Assembly (NCBI GenBank): GCA_964632945.1
Contig: CAZWCX010000065.1
Span: forward strand, 1-39,459
Length of the DNA: 39,459 nucleotides
Reading direction: 5' to 3'
DNA from: CAZWCX01 sp964632945
GTDB lineage: Bacteria; Planctomycetota; MHYJ01; WSZJ01; CAZWCX01
A program made the position numbers and the translations under genes. Numbering within the stretch: position 1 is the stretch's first letter; each line of letters begins with the position of its first letter. Below are positions 24,401-31,264 of the stretch, piece after piece. The notes beneath the pieces were generated by a model that saw only the letters and a program-made list of their open reading frames with translations, searched no databases and was not told the DNA's origin.

Positions 24401-25961
24401 CCGGGCCCGCCACGAACGCGCGATGGCCGGCCACCGGTTCGTCCAGGAGATGAAGCGCGGGGAGTACGGGGGGCGGCAGGTCGGCGAGGGCGGGGCCATG
24501 CCGGACGGCTACGCGTTCGTCGCGAAGCCGGGGCTCGAGGGCTGGGCGTTCCCGGCGCCGACGGCCCGCGAGATCGACGCGGTGATGCAGAAGTTCGAGA
24601 CGCCCGAGGAGATCTCCGAGCTGGGCAAGGCGTTCGACCGGCTGATGGGGCTCTGGAAGGGGTGGCAGCTCGCGACGCCCGGATACCACATCCGGAACCA
24701 GGTGTCCGACATGGTGGCGATGAACCTGGCGGGCCTGGACTGGCGGGACATGCCCAGGCGGATCGCGCAAGGGTTCGACGTCGCCCGCGGCAAGGCCGGG
24801 TCGATCGATACCCCCGGTGGCGCGATCTCGTACGAGGCGATCCGCGAGATGGGCGAGCGGCTCGGCGTGACCGGCGGGCAGTACGGCGCCGAGCTCGAGC
24901 AGGACCTGGCGCGGGCCCTCGAGGGCCCGGCCTGGCGCAAGGTCTCGCGCTGGCTGACCCCGGGGGACCGCTCCAACATCCTCGCGGCCTCGCGGGACCT
25001 GATCGGAAAGCCGCTCGAGGACTCCCGCCGCTTCGGCCTCTTCGCCGACCGCCTGGCGCGCGGCGAGACCCCGGAGGTGGCGGCCGCGCACGTGCGGCGG
25101 TACATGATCGACTACGGCGACCTGACCGAGTTCGAGCGGGCGCGGATGAAGCGGGCGATGCCGTTCTACACGTACCCGCGGCGGGCGGTGCAGGCGTACG
25201 TCGGCGAGCTGCTCAAGCGGCCGTCGAGGCTCTCGAACATCCTGCACGTCAAGCACGGGGTCGAGGCGGCGAGCGGCGGGCCCGAACCGGATCGGCGCTT
25301 CCTGTCCGAAATGATCCGCGATGAGTTGGGCGTGCGGGTCAAGTACCGGGCGCCGGGCCACTACGAGTTCCTGCTGCTCGGGAAGTGGCTCCCGTACGGC
25401 GTGGTGCTCGACCTGGCGCAGCCGATCTCGACGTCACTCGACATGCTGACCCCGCTCGTCAAGACGGGGAGCGAGCTCTACACGGGGAAGCGGTTCGGGA
25501 CCGACAAGGACATAGTGTCTTGGGAGGGGCAGCCGGGGAGCTTCCTCGGCGTCCACATCCCGCGGGCGGTCGGGGGCTGGAAGACCGAGCGGGTGCTGCG
25601 CTCGATCGCGTTCCTCAACATGGTGGACAAGCTGGTGCCGGGGCAGCCGCACCGGATGGATCCTGGGTCTCCGCTCGCGCGGGTGGCGGGGGCGCTCCTG
25701 GGCACGGTCGCGCAGCCGATGGACATCGAGAAGGGGCGACGGTGGTACATCTACGACCTCCAGCGCAAGCTCTCGCGGGCCCGCGCCGCGTACGACAAGG
25801 CGATGGCCGGCGGCTACACGAAGGAAGCGGAGGAGATCGCCGGCCCGCTCGAGCGGATGGCGGCCGAGCGCGAGGAGCTGGGCCCGATGGCGCGGCCGAA
25901 GGCGTCCGGCGAACGCCCGAGCGCCGCCTTCCTCCGCGCGGCCGGATTGGATCGGAGGTGA
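21465..25961 (+). CDS. Giant internal virion/polyvalent-type protein, 1498 aa
   Basis: The longest gene in the window. After about 600 residues of basic helical sequence it has a charged middle region. A C-terminal third (from about residue 1040) follows with motifs seen in large phage proteins of the polyvalent/LPD38 kind: PGYHIRNQVSDM at about 1072 and FERARMKRAMPFYTYPRRAV at about 1223, followed by hydrophobic segments. These may insert in the membrane during DNA ejection. No lysozyme or transglycosylase catalytic motif is apparent. It starts with an ATGA overlap to the inserted membrane gene. Role as an ejected protein is inferred from size, position and these motifs. Confidence 0.7.
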   Translation: MSRQGQTKYAMGRARAPRPRERTVMERVLGVVDYPSSLVRRALTGSDAPLPSQAFERWGVPGAVLGSIAEAVLDPLNLASAGVAGGAVRLGKNVTRTGRGVALSTKGAEALRTATQAEHAALLARQARRPASVGSKLAPEAAAQLATRRAQRSVMERVLGGAEDLVDRGGLKVGLPFGEHRTVVSGEQIARGARSLADRTGLTFLAKEAAASPAGQRIRELGGQAAKLFSRRTTPVSAAQAAEEDLARYASAQGVEVAKRRALEEVALVAKALGRDPNELLRDIYRALERPHDTELKVDLSKVRGTNAERKALEDALARTQRLAGEAVTGSGRWAKRGAVTSPTSPVEVANPKRAQAEARVRRIEQILESHPWQAEKAAGEAARAAGEAGARAPKVSTRYLDLLQRIERAKGQVQGLPQDLRRDLERRLAKIRADVTRPRVVAEKPVPEPESWGVGSRMVWHPEVKGSSKRWPFTVEVLGREPNGQVLVRVSRVPKGRNLPAGVTRYRMGEEMYLPAEALAVPDATRSGRIRGAERKSLPKELRPLADEMERAYREAAYELHDQVSGRPGLATMHPDNARSAGPGVYREWLEARSEALARMDSEMGTDGGLISRANAVDRAIARVRGEDPAKVAAGALAPGPTVRRPDFRATPKYRGLARVREFLAKRQRKLEGHVAGLEEEIRRTPPVTGLEPVSPAGRALEGVADRLGRHRSRLEARSLAAAKKLMATPEKVTVQQPNILGRLLEREKKIRARLGQLKPGEETPALARLKPAPEHPELDELRPRVERTGQVDRLDQLPAEVRPLARRLRQELEGMHSKEQVLSRPTPALGTKELEYVPHILTDAGRKAIRQAHTDPMAAQAAMRRMTESHASMRPREFVENIVVDGRRYENAVGRKAPGQLTDQEALALAEDGIIHRRYMSAEEINRKAAAGELEILGAQWETVKDASGRESRRLIRPGIQVKEFVSENPLFAVAVRRARHERAMAGHRFVQEMKRGEYGGRQVGEGGAMPDGYAFVAKPGLEGWAFPAPTAREIDAVMQKFETPEEISELGKAFDRLMGLWKGWQLATPGYHIRNQVSDMVAMNLAGLDWRDMPRRIAQGFDVARGKAGSIDTPGGAISYEAIREMGERLGVTGGQYGAELEQDLARALEGPAWRKVSRWLTPGDRSNILAASRDLIGKPLEDSRRFGLFADRLARGETPEVAAAHVRRYMIDYGDLTEFERARMKRAMPFYTYPRRAVQAYVGELLKRPSRLSNILHVKHGVEAASGGPEPDRRFLSEMIRDELGVRVKYRAPGHYEFLLLGKWLPYGVVLDLAQPISTSLDMLTPLVKTGSELYTGKRFGTDKDIVSWEGQPGSFLGVHIPRAVGGWKTERVLRSIAFLNMVDKLVPGQPHRMDPGSPLARVAGALLGTVAQPMDIEKGRRWYIYDLQRKLSRARAAYDKAMAGGYTKEAEEIAGPLERMAAEREELGPMARPKASGERPSAAFLRAAGLDRR

Positions 25962-25963
25962 CG

Positions 25964-26140
25964 ATGGTGGGCGGGTGCAGGGGCTGCGGCGCGCGCGCGA
26001 CCGTCGGGGACTGGTGCGCGACGTGCGCGCGGATCCGCTTCGGGAGCGTCGGCCCGTCGTACATCGAGACCGTCGCGTGGGAGGCCGCGGAGCGGGCGCA
26101 GCGGGAGCGCGAGGTGCTCCGGAGTGTGCGGCGATGCTGA
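25964..26140 (+). CDS. Small zinc-ribbon protein, 58 aa
   Basis: ATG 25964 follows CGGAGGTGACG, and its ribosome site overlaps the end of the giant gene. The protein begins MVGGCRGCGARATVGDWCAT and so has two CxxC pairs (CRGC and CATC, 11 residues apart), a minimal zinc ribbon, followed by a charged helix. It may bind nucleic acid or be a small structural knob. The target is unknown. It overlaps the next start by 7 bases. Confidence 0.6.
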   Translation: MVGGCRGCGARATVGDWCATCARIRFGSVGPSYIETVAWEAAERAQREREVLRSVRRC

Positions 26141-26379
26141 GCGCACAATCCGGCCTGCTCGTCGTCGTGACCCGGATCGACGAAATCTCGGGCCAGCTCG
26201 ACCATCAGCTCTACGGGTACGTCGACGTGCGCGACGCGCACGAGGGCTGGCGGCTGCACGAGACGCTGAAAGGACCGCTCCTTCTCGAGCACCTGCACGC
26301 CTGGAACGCGACGGCCGAAGCCTGGCAGGGGATCGGCCACGCGGCCGGCGGCAAGCTCATGGTCGATGCCTCGGAGTAG
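26134..26379 (+). CDS. Hypothetical phage protein, 81 aa
   Basis: ATG 26134 overlaps the end of the preceding zinc-ribbon gene. The short protein alternates strands (LLVVVTRIDEISGQ, LYGYVDVRDAH) and a helix, suggesting a compact alpha/beta or beta domain. It precedes the tail fibre and could be a fibre attachment or assembly factor. No family is recognised. Confidence 0.55.
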   Translation: MLSAQSGLLVVVTRIDEISGQLDHQLYGYVDVRDAHEGWRLHETLKGPLLLEHLHAWNATAEAWQGIGHAAGGKLMVDASE

Positions 26380-26388
26380 TGGATAGCG

Positions 26389-28575
26389 ATGGCCGGCGAA
26401 CAGCTGCTGCGGGACCTCGCGGAGGGCCGTCCGCTCCTGGTCGGGATCGGCGCGATCAACGACCTGGTGGGGACGCTCGGACTGCGCCCGCGCGGCTACA
26501 TCGCGACGAAGCCGGAGCACGACCGGTGGCACGCCTGGCGGCTCGACGCCGCGACGCGGGCGCTCCGGGCCGTGCCGTACCCGATGGTCTGGGACGGCGC
26601 CGAGTGGCAGCGCTGGCAGCTCACGCCGGCGACGCGGGCGGCCAAGATGCAGATCCGCGGGGGCGATCACGGGCTCTGGCACGCGGCCTCCTCTCTTCTC
26701 GACGACGACCACACTCAGTACGCCCTTCTCGCTGGCCGCGCCGGCGGCCAGACCCTGGTGGGCGGCACCGGATCTGGCGAGCTCCTGACGCTGGACGGCA
26801 CCTCGCACGCGACGGACGGCGGGATCCGCCTGGCCGCCGGGAACTATCTCGAGATCCCGGAGATTTCGGCGCCGGCGACGCCGAGCTCGGGGTTCCTGCG
26901 GATCTACACGAAGACCGACGGAAAGGTCTACGGGCTGAACGACGGCGGTACGGAATACGACCTCACGAACGCCGGCACCGTGACGTCCGTGTCCGGCTCC
27001 TCCCCGATCGCCAGCTCGGGGGGCGCGACCCCGACGATCTCGCTCTCCGTCTCCGCCGCCGACCGGTATCTGTATTCGTCGGGCGTGAACGCGTGGGCCG
27101 AAGGCACGATCACCGCGTACATGCGCGGCCTGCTGGACGACGCGGACGAGGCGGCGCTCAAGGCCTCGATCAACCTGGAGATCGGGGTGGACGTCCAGGC
27201 CTGGGATACCCAGCTCGACAGCCTGGCCGGACTGGCCTACGGGGGCAACGCCCTCAAAGTCGTGCGGGTCAACGCCGGCGAGACGGGGTTCGAGCTCGCG
27301 ACGGTCTCGGGCTACACGGACGAACAGGCGCAAGACGCCGTGGGCGGGATCCTGGTCGACTCGACGCGCATCAACTTCACGTACGACGATCCGACCCCGA
27401 GCATCACGGCCGACCTCATCGCCAACACGATCACGGCGGGGTACCTGTCGGCCGGCGCAACGGACGTACTCTTCGGACGGGCGACGGCCGGCGCGGGAGC
27501 CGGCGAGGAAATCGCGTGCACGGCCTACGCGCGATCGATCCTGGACGACGCCAGCGAGGCCGCGTTCAAGGCGACCGTGAATCTGGAGATCGGGGTCGAC
27601 GTCCAGGCCTGGGACGCGGATCTCGATGCCCTGGCTGGCCTGGCCGCGACCGCCGGCATGCTCTCGCGCACCGGGGCCGGCGCCTTCGCGGCCCGCACCC
27701 TGACGGCGGGGTCAGCGAAGGTCACGATCTCGAACGGGACGGGCGCGGCCGGGAACCCGACGTTCGACGTCGACCAGGCGCAGCTCGACCACGGATCGAT
27801 CGGTGGGCTGACCGACGACGACCACTCCGGGTACGCCCTTCTCGCCGGCCGGTCCGGAGGCCAGACCCTGGTGGGCGGGACGGCGGCGGGCGAGCTCCTG
27901 ACGCTGGACGGTACCTCGCACGCGACGGACGGCGGGATCCGCCTGGCCGCCGGAAACCATTTCGAGATCCCGGAGATTTCGGCGCCGGCGACGCCGAGCT
28001 CGGGGTTCCTGCGGATCTACGCCGGCACGGACTCGCTGCCGTACGCGAAGAGCGACGCCGGAACGGCGTACGAGCTGTCGCGCGTCTACACGATCGGCAC
28101 GGCGAAAGGGGATCTGATCGGATTCACCGCGAGCGGCAGCCCGTCGCGGGTCGCCGTCGGCACCAACAACCACGTCTTGACCGCCGACTCGACGCAGTCG
28201 GCGGGATTCAAATGGGCGGCCGCATCGGCCGCCAGCCTCAACGTCAGTCTCTTCACGCTTACCACGTCGGCCGGCGGATCGGCCAGCACGGGCGCGCTCG
28301 GGTTCACGCCCCTCGCCGCGATTTGCGTGTCGCACGTGACCGGGTCCTCGGCTTCCGGGTTCTACGTAGGGCTGATCACGGGGACGGGGACTTCGGCGCG
28401 CTGTGCGGGATGCTACGCGGCGTCGACTACCTTTCAATCCGACGCCGACGCGGCCGCGCGGGGCGCCGATATCGCCCAGGATCTGGATTGTTCGGCGTTC
28501 GGAAGCGGTGGGATCACGCTTGCGTGGTCCGGGGGTACCCCCTCGGGTACGCACTACCTGCTCGTGATCGGGTGA
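26389..28575 (+). CDS. Tail fibre protein with duplicated modules, 728 aa
   Basis: The N-terminal 100 residues likely attach to the virion. The rest is a Gly/Ser/Thr-rich fibre. Two modules recur: one beginning DDDHxxYALLAG at residues 106-173 and 476-544, and one beginning R(G/S)(L/I)LDD at 246-283 and 382-419 that contains NLEIGVDVQAWD. Repeats such as AWDxxLDxLAGLA are common in phage tail fibres. The C-terminal part (from about 620) differs, with a few Cys, and is the probable receptor-binding tip. It lies between the ejection proteins and the lysis cluster. No chaperone or enzyme domain is visible. Confidence 0.8.
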   Translation: MAGEQLLRDLAEGRPLLVGIGAINDLVGTLGLRPRGYIATKPEHDRWHAWRLDAATRALRAVPYPMVWDGAEWQRWQLTPATRAAKMQIRGGDHGLWHAASSLLDDDHTQYALLAGRAGGQTLVGGTGSGELLTLDGTSHATDGGIRLAAGNYLEIPEISAPATPSSGFLRIYTKTDGKVYGLNDGGTEYDLTNAGTVTSVSGSSPIASSGGATPTISLSVSAADRYLYSSGVNAWAEGTITAYMRGLLDDADEAALKASINLEIGVDVQAWDTQLDSLAGLAYGGNALKVVRVNAGETGFELATVSGYTDEQAQDAVGGILVDSTRINFTYDDPTPSITADLIANTITAGYLSAGATDVLFGRATAGAGAGEEIACTAYARSILDDASEAAFKATVNLEIGVDVQAWDADLDALAGLAATAGMLSRTGAGAFAARTLTAGSAKVTISNGTGAAGNPTFDVDQAQLDHGSIGGLTDDDHSGYALLAGRSGGQTLVGGTAAGELLTLDGTSHATDGGIRLAAGNHFEIPEISAPATPSSGFLRIYAGTDSLPYAKSDAGTAYELSRVYTIGTAKGDLIGFTASGSPSRVAVGTNNHVLTADSTQSAGFKWAAASAASLNVSLFTLTTSAGGSASTGALGFTPLAAICVSHVTGSSASGFYVGLITGTGTSARCAGCYAASTTFQSDADAAARGADIAQDLDCSAFGSGGITLAWSGGTPSGTHYLLVIG
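26851..26907 (+). repeat. 57-bp exact repeat, copy 1 (tail fibre)
   Basis: The 57 bases are identical to 27964-28020 and encode the EIPEISAPATPSSGFLRIY segment. Flanking module sequence is similar but not identical. Confidence 0.9.
27964..28020 (+). repeat. 57-bp exact repeat, copy 2 (tail fibre)
   Basis: Identical to 26851-26907, 1113 bases (371 codons) downstream in the same frame. Exact identity with diverged flanks indicates recent duplication or gene conversion. Confidence 0.9.
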
Positions 28576-28579
28576 GACC

Positions 28580-28948
28580 ATGCCCCACGTGATCTATGAG
28601 ACGTATGATGACCATGTGCACGTCCTCTCTCAGCACGAAGGAAGCCGCATCCTTGCCCGGATGACCGAGGAGGAATGGCGTGCGTACTGGGCCACCTCCG
28701 AGGACATGCAGGCCTACCGGGCCTCCCACCCACGCGCGCAGGCGGCGATCGTGCACGTCGGCGTAGGGCGCTGGACGCGCGATTTCTCGGCGCCGTACGC
28801 GGCTCCGCCGAGCGAGCGAGAGATTGCTCGGCAGGAGGATCGGGCAGGGTTGGGTGCGATCGTCGGCGCGCTAGCAGCCGGACGGGCCTCAAGTGCCGAG
28901 ATCCAGACCGCGGTGGCTCGATTGATCCGCTTGACAGTGCAGGTGTGA
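28580..28948 (+). CDS. Hypothetical phage protein, 122 aa
   Basis: The ATG lies 4 bases after the fibre stop. The protein has an N-terminal beta/helix region (begins MPHVIYETYDDHVHVLSQHE) and a C-terminal helical part. Base composition looks a little less G+C-rich than the fibre. It does not resemble an endolysin: no lysozyme, amidase or peptidase motif is seen. It may be a fibre accessory or host-directed protein. Confidence 0.6.
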   Translation: MPHVIYETYDDHVHVLSQHEGSRILARMTEEEWRAYWATSEDMQAYRASHPRAQAAIVHVGVGRWTRDFSAPYAAPPSEREIARQEDRAGLGAIVGALAAGRASSAEIQTAVARLIRLTVQV

Positions 28949-28953
28949 CCGCC

Positions 28954-29331
28954 ATGCCCGAAGACCCCCTCCGCCCGTCTCGCGAGCCCCACTCCCGCGA
29001 GGACCTGATCCTCGCCGGTCTGGCCCAGGTCCGCGCCGACCTGGTCCGCCACCATGGCGAGATCCGCGGCGAGATCGAGAAACTCGCCCAGGGTCAGCGC
29101 GCGCTTGACGCGAGGCTGGATCAGATCGAGATCCGCCTCGAGCGCGGCGCCGGCAAGCTCGACGAGCACGAGCGCGCGATCCAGACGCTGGACGGGTGGC
29201 GCAACGCGCACGAGGCGACCCACCAGGCGCTCCATGCGCGGCTGACGCAATGGGCGCTGGCGGCGGTGCTGGCGCTCCTGACAGGGCTGCTGACGATGGC
29301 GGCATCGACCGGGCATTGGCCCTGGAAGTGA
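28954..29331 (+). CDS. XhlA/holin-like protein with C-terminal membrane helix, 125 aa
   Basis: A long charged coiled coil (about residues 30-90, e.g. EIEKLAQGQRALDARLDQIE) leads to one hydrophobic helix at about 100-119 (WALAAVLALLTGLLTMAAST) and a short tail. This layout matches the XhlA (haemolysin/holin accessory) type of small phage membrane proteins, which sit in lysis cassettes. It is near a lipoprotein gene (29863). ATG 28954 is chosen because the longer frame upstream overlaps the preceding gene. A spanin-like role is the alternative. Confidence 0.6.
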   Translation: MPEDPLRPSREPHSREDLILAGLAQVRADLVRHHGEIRGEIEKLAQGQRALDARLDQIEIRLERGAGKLDEHERAIQTLDGWRNAHEATHQALHARLTQWALAAVLALLTGLLTMAASTGHWPWK

Positions 29332-29340
29332 GAGCCGGAC

Positions 29341-29541
29341 ATGGACGAAACCGACCGCCTCCTCCTCCGCGGCCGCCTCCCGCACGGCCGCCTGGTCCAC
29401 GCGATGCGCCGCGAGAGCCGATACGATTGGCGCACGCTCTGCGCGCTCGGCGCCGTCGCGATCCGGCCGTCGGAGGAGGAGATCGACTGCCCGAGCTGTC
29501 TCGCGCGGATTCGGGGGATGCGCCCGCGGGTGGTCCCATGA
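29341..29541 (+). CDS. Small phage protein with CPSC motif, 66 aa
   Basis: A short basic protein with a CPSC pair near the C-terminus (about residues 50-53) and a single Cys earlier. It may hold half a zinc site, but the second pair is absent. ATG 29341 lies 9 bases after the holin-like gene, and its TGA overlaps the next ATG (ATGA at 29538-29541). No family is recognised. Confidence 0.5.
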   Translation: MDETDRLLLRGRLPHGRLVHAMRRESRYDWRTLCALGAVAIRPSEEEIDCPSCLARIRGMRPRVVP

Positions 29542-29981
29542 GGTGCAGGATCTGCTCCGGCCGGGGCGTCTACCACCACCCGCGCGAGTGCCCGCGGTAC
29601 GTCGAGCCGTCGCTCGCCTGCCGCTGCCCCGGCGGCGCCCCGCGGGTCTGCGTATGCGGGCGCCAGGCCGAGCGGCGTCGGACGTGGGCACTGATCTTCT
29701 TCGGCCTGGCGCTCGCCGGCGCCGCGGCCATCTTCCTGTCCGGCTGCGTGGCCGGACGCGACTATGCCGGCGTGAGGGCGTCGGTACGGTCGTCTGGGTT
29801 GATCGGCGATCTCGTGGGGATTGGGGCGGAGTTCGAGGTTCGCGAAAGTCGAGGTGCCTACCATGCGACCGCGCGCTCTGCTGGTGTTGATCCTGATGGT
29901 CCCCATGGTCCCCTGGCTGGGTGGCTGCGTGTCGGGCCCGGCCCGGTCGGCCGGGGAGGAGGCGGTCGGGGGTTTCTTTGA
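29538..29981 (+). CDS. Cys-rich single-pass membrane protein; C-terminal tail doubtful
   Basis: The N-terminus has many Cys (CRICSG, CRCPGG, CVCGRQ), suggesting a zinc-bound knuckle. One hydrophobic helix follows (about residues 49-68, TWALIFFGLALAGAAAIFL) and ends in a lipobox-like LSGC. From about 29863 the frame's third positions become T-rich while the overlapping +1 frame has good codon use. The last 40 residues are therefore probably read-through into the next gene. A small membrane gene holding the start of a lipoprotein gene in the +1 frame resembles Rz/Rz1 spanin layout, but Rz's long coiled coil is missing. Confidence 0.5.
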   Translation: MRCRICSGRGVYHHPRECPRYVEPSLACRCPGGAPRVCVCGRQAERRRTWALIFFGLALAGAAAIFLSGCVAGRDYAGVRASVRSSGLIGDLVGIGAEFEVRESRGAYHATARSAGVDPDGPHGPLAGWLRVGPGPVGRGGGGRGFL

Positions 29982-30456
29982 GGCGGCCGAGAGCTGGTGG
30001 ACGGCGCGCAAGCCGGAGCTCCTTGCCGAGGCGAAGGCCTCCGTGCTCGAGCTCGGCCGCGACTTGCGGACCGAGGCGGTCGACCTGGCGGTCGCGCGGC
30101 TCTCGCCGGCGATCGACGCCGGCGTCGATCGCGCGGCGGCGCGGGCGCACGAGGCGGTCGACGCGCGGGTCGGCGCGATCGGCGCGGCGGTGAAGGACCA
30201 GGTCCTCGCCTACGTCGAGCCGAAGCTGGCGGCGCGAGTGGATGAGCTGCGCGCCGACCTGCGGGCGCACGGGTGGGCGGACGCGGAGCTCGGGTCGCCG
30301 GGGGCGGTCGCCGGCGGGATCGTGCGGCGCGCGGCCGCCGGCGAGTGGGAGGAGGCGAAGGCCGGCCTCATGCTGTTCGGGGCGCTATTGGCGGCTTTCG
30401 GTGTTCGAGGAGGAGTGCGAATGATTGGAGAGAAACTAGGGAAGGGCACAGCGTAG
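29863..30456 (+). CDS. Lipoprotein with C-terminal hydrophobic helix, u-spanin-like
   Basis: The N-terminus is a clear lipoprotein signal (begins MRPRALLVLILMVPMVP) with lipobox LGGC at residues 19-22. The middle is a helical, Ala/Asp/Arg-rich region. A second hydrophobic helix lies at about 168-181 (GLMLFGALLAAFGV), followed by a basic tail. An outer-membrane lipid anchor plus a C-terminal inner-membrane helix is the layout of unimolecular spanins such as T1 gp11, which fuse the membranes at lysis. The helix is short, so this stays tentative. The start at ATG 29863 is supported by codon bias shifting to this frame. Confidence 0.6.
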   Translation: MRPRALLVLILMVPMVPWLGGCVSGPARSAGEEAVGGFFEAAESWWTARKPELLAEAKASVLELGRDLRTEAVDLAVARLSPAIDAGVDRAAARAHEAVDARVGAIGAAVKDQVLAYVEPKLAARVDELRADLRAHGWADAELGSPGAVAGGIVRRAAAGEWEEAKAGLMLFGALLAAFGVRGGVRMIGEKLGKGTA

Positions 30457-30466
30457 TGTGCGTTCC

Positions 30467-31261
30467 TTAGGAACCGGCGGTTGGAACGGGATCGGCTGTC
30501 GGTAGAATCTTCGGTTTTCCGTTGCTGAGTATCTGTAGCTGTTCTTCCATGTATTGGATCTGGCCGTGGTGCTCGAGCATGTCCGCCTCCGCCAGGCGAC
30601 GCGCAGTCCATCCGTTCTTCCCCGTGTCGCTTGCTTCGAGGATGACGACGTTTTGGGCGCCTCCGACGCCGTAGGCGTAGGCGTGAATCGCGTACCGGAG
30701 CGTCCATGTGGCCGCCAGAATCCCTTCGGAGAGATTTGGCTGCTTGTTCTTGAAGAAGATGTTTCGCAGGAACGCCAGGAAAGGGTCGGCTACTGGCTGA
30801 CCGCTTCCGATCGAGACGAAAGGCAGTTTGCTCGTGGCTTCTTCGGGCGAGCCCTGCCAATCGAAGTAGAAGAGGCAGGGCCGCTTCTTGATGGGAATCG
30901 CGACAAGTGTGGTGCTCCTGCAGTGGCGCGTGGCACCAGGGTCAACTTGGCCTGCGATCCGGGCGACTTCGATCTCTGCTTTGATCGGTTCAAAAATGAC
31001 CTCGCGCAGGACGCCCATCGCTGCTGGCGATTCTTTGCCGCTAAGCCTGTTGTTGGACCAGGCTTGTTCAATTTGGTGTGTGATGCGTTGTCCTAGTCCG
31101 ACGGGACCTGAAGTGCTGCAGATGATTGAGTCGCTGATGATGTCGATCTTGTCGGTGGGCTGGCCAGCTGTCGGGATGCCGGTAGAAGTTGTGTAGCTGG
31201 CCAAGCTATCCGATGCCACCACAACGCCGTCTGTGCACTTAATGCCGATAACCAGCGTCAT
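30467..31261 (-). CDS. Proteasome-fold Ntn hydrolase, 264 aa
   Basis: The sequence begins MTLVIGIKCTDGVVVASDSL, the signature of 20S proteasome/HslV-type subunits. After Met removal Thr2 would be the N-terminal nucleophile, with no propeptide. The Asp partner is D18 (proteasome D17) and the Lys is probably K38. The core strand STTLVAIPIKK and the GSG motif (residues 152-154, in SIGSGQPVAD) also match the fold. A VGGAQNVVIL strand corresponds to the later SGG region, but the usual Asp there is absent. A charged helical C-terminus extends beyond the core. It is on the minus strand, 3 bases after the gene at 31265-31696, and is lower in G+C (53-68% in counted rows). Function in the phage is unknown. 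Confidence 0.8.
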   Translation of the reverse strand: MTLVIGIKCTDGVVVASDSLASYTTSTGIPTAGQPTDKIDIISDSIICSTSGPVGLGQRITHQIEQAWSNNRLSGKESPAAMGVLREVIFEPIKAEIEVARIAGQVDPGATRHCRSTTLVAIPIKKRPCLFYFDWQGSPEEATSKLPFVSIGSGQPVADPFLAFLRNIFFKNKQPNLSEGILAATWTLRYAIHAYAYGVGGAQNVVILEASDTGKNGWTARRLAEADMLEHHGQIQYMEEQLQILSNGKPKILPTADPVPTAGS

Positions 31262-31264
31262 AAG

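Noticed and set aside
21018..25361. Minus-strand open frame of over 1400 codons opposite the giant virion gene
   Set aside because: A mirror frame with no recognisable fold. The plus-strand gene has a coupled start and plausible motifs.
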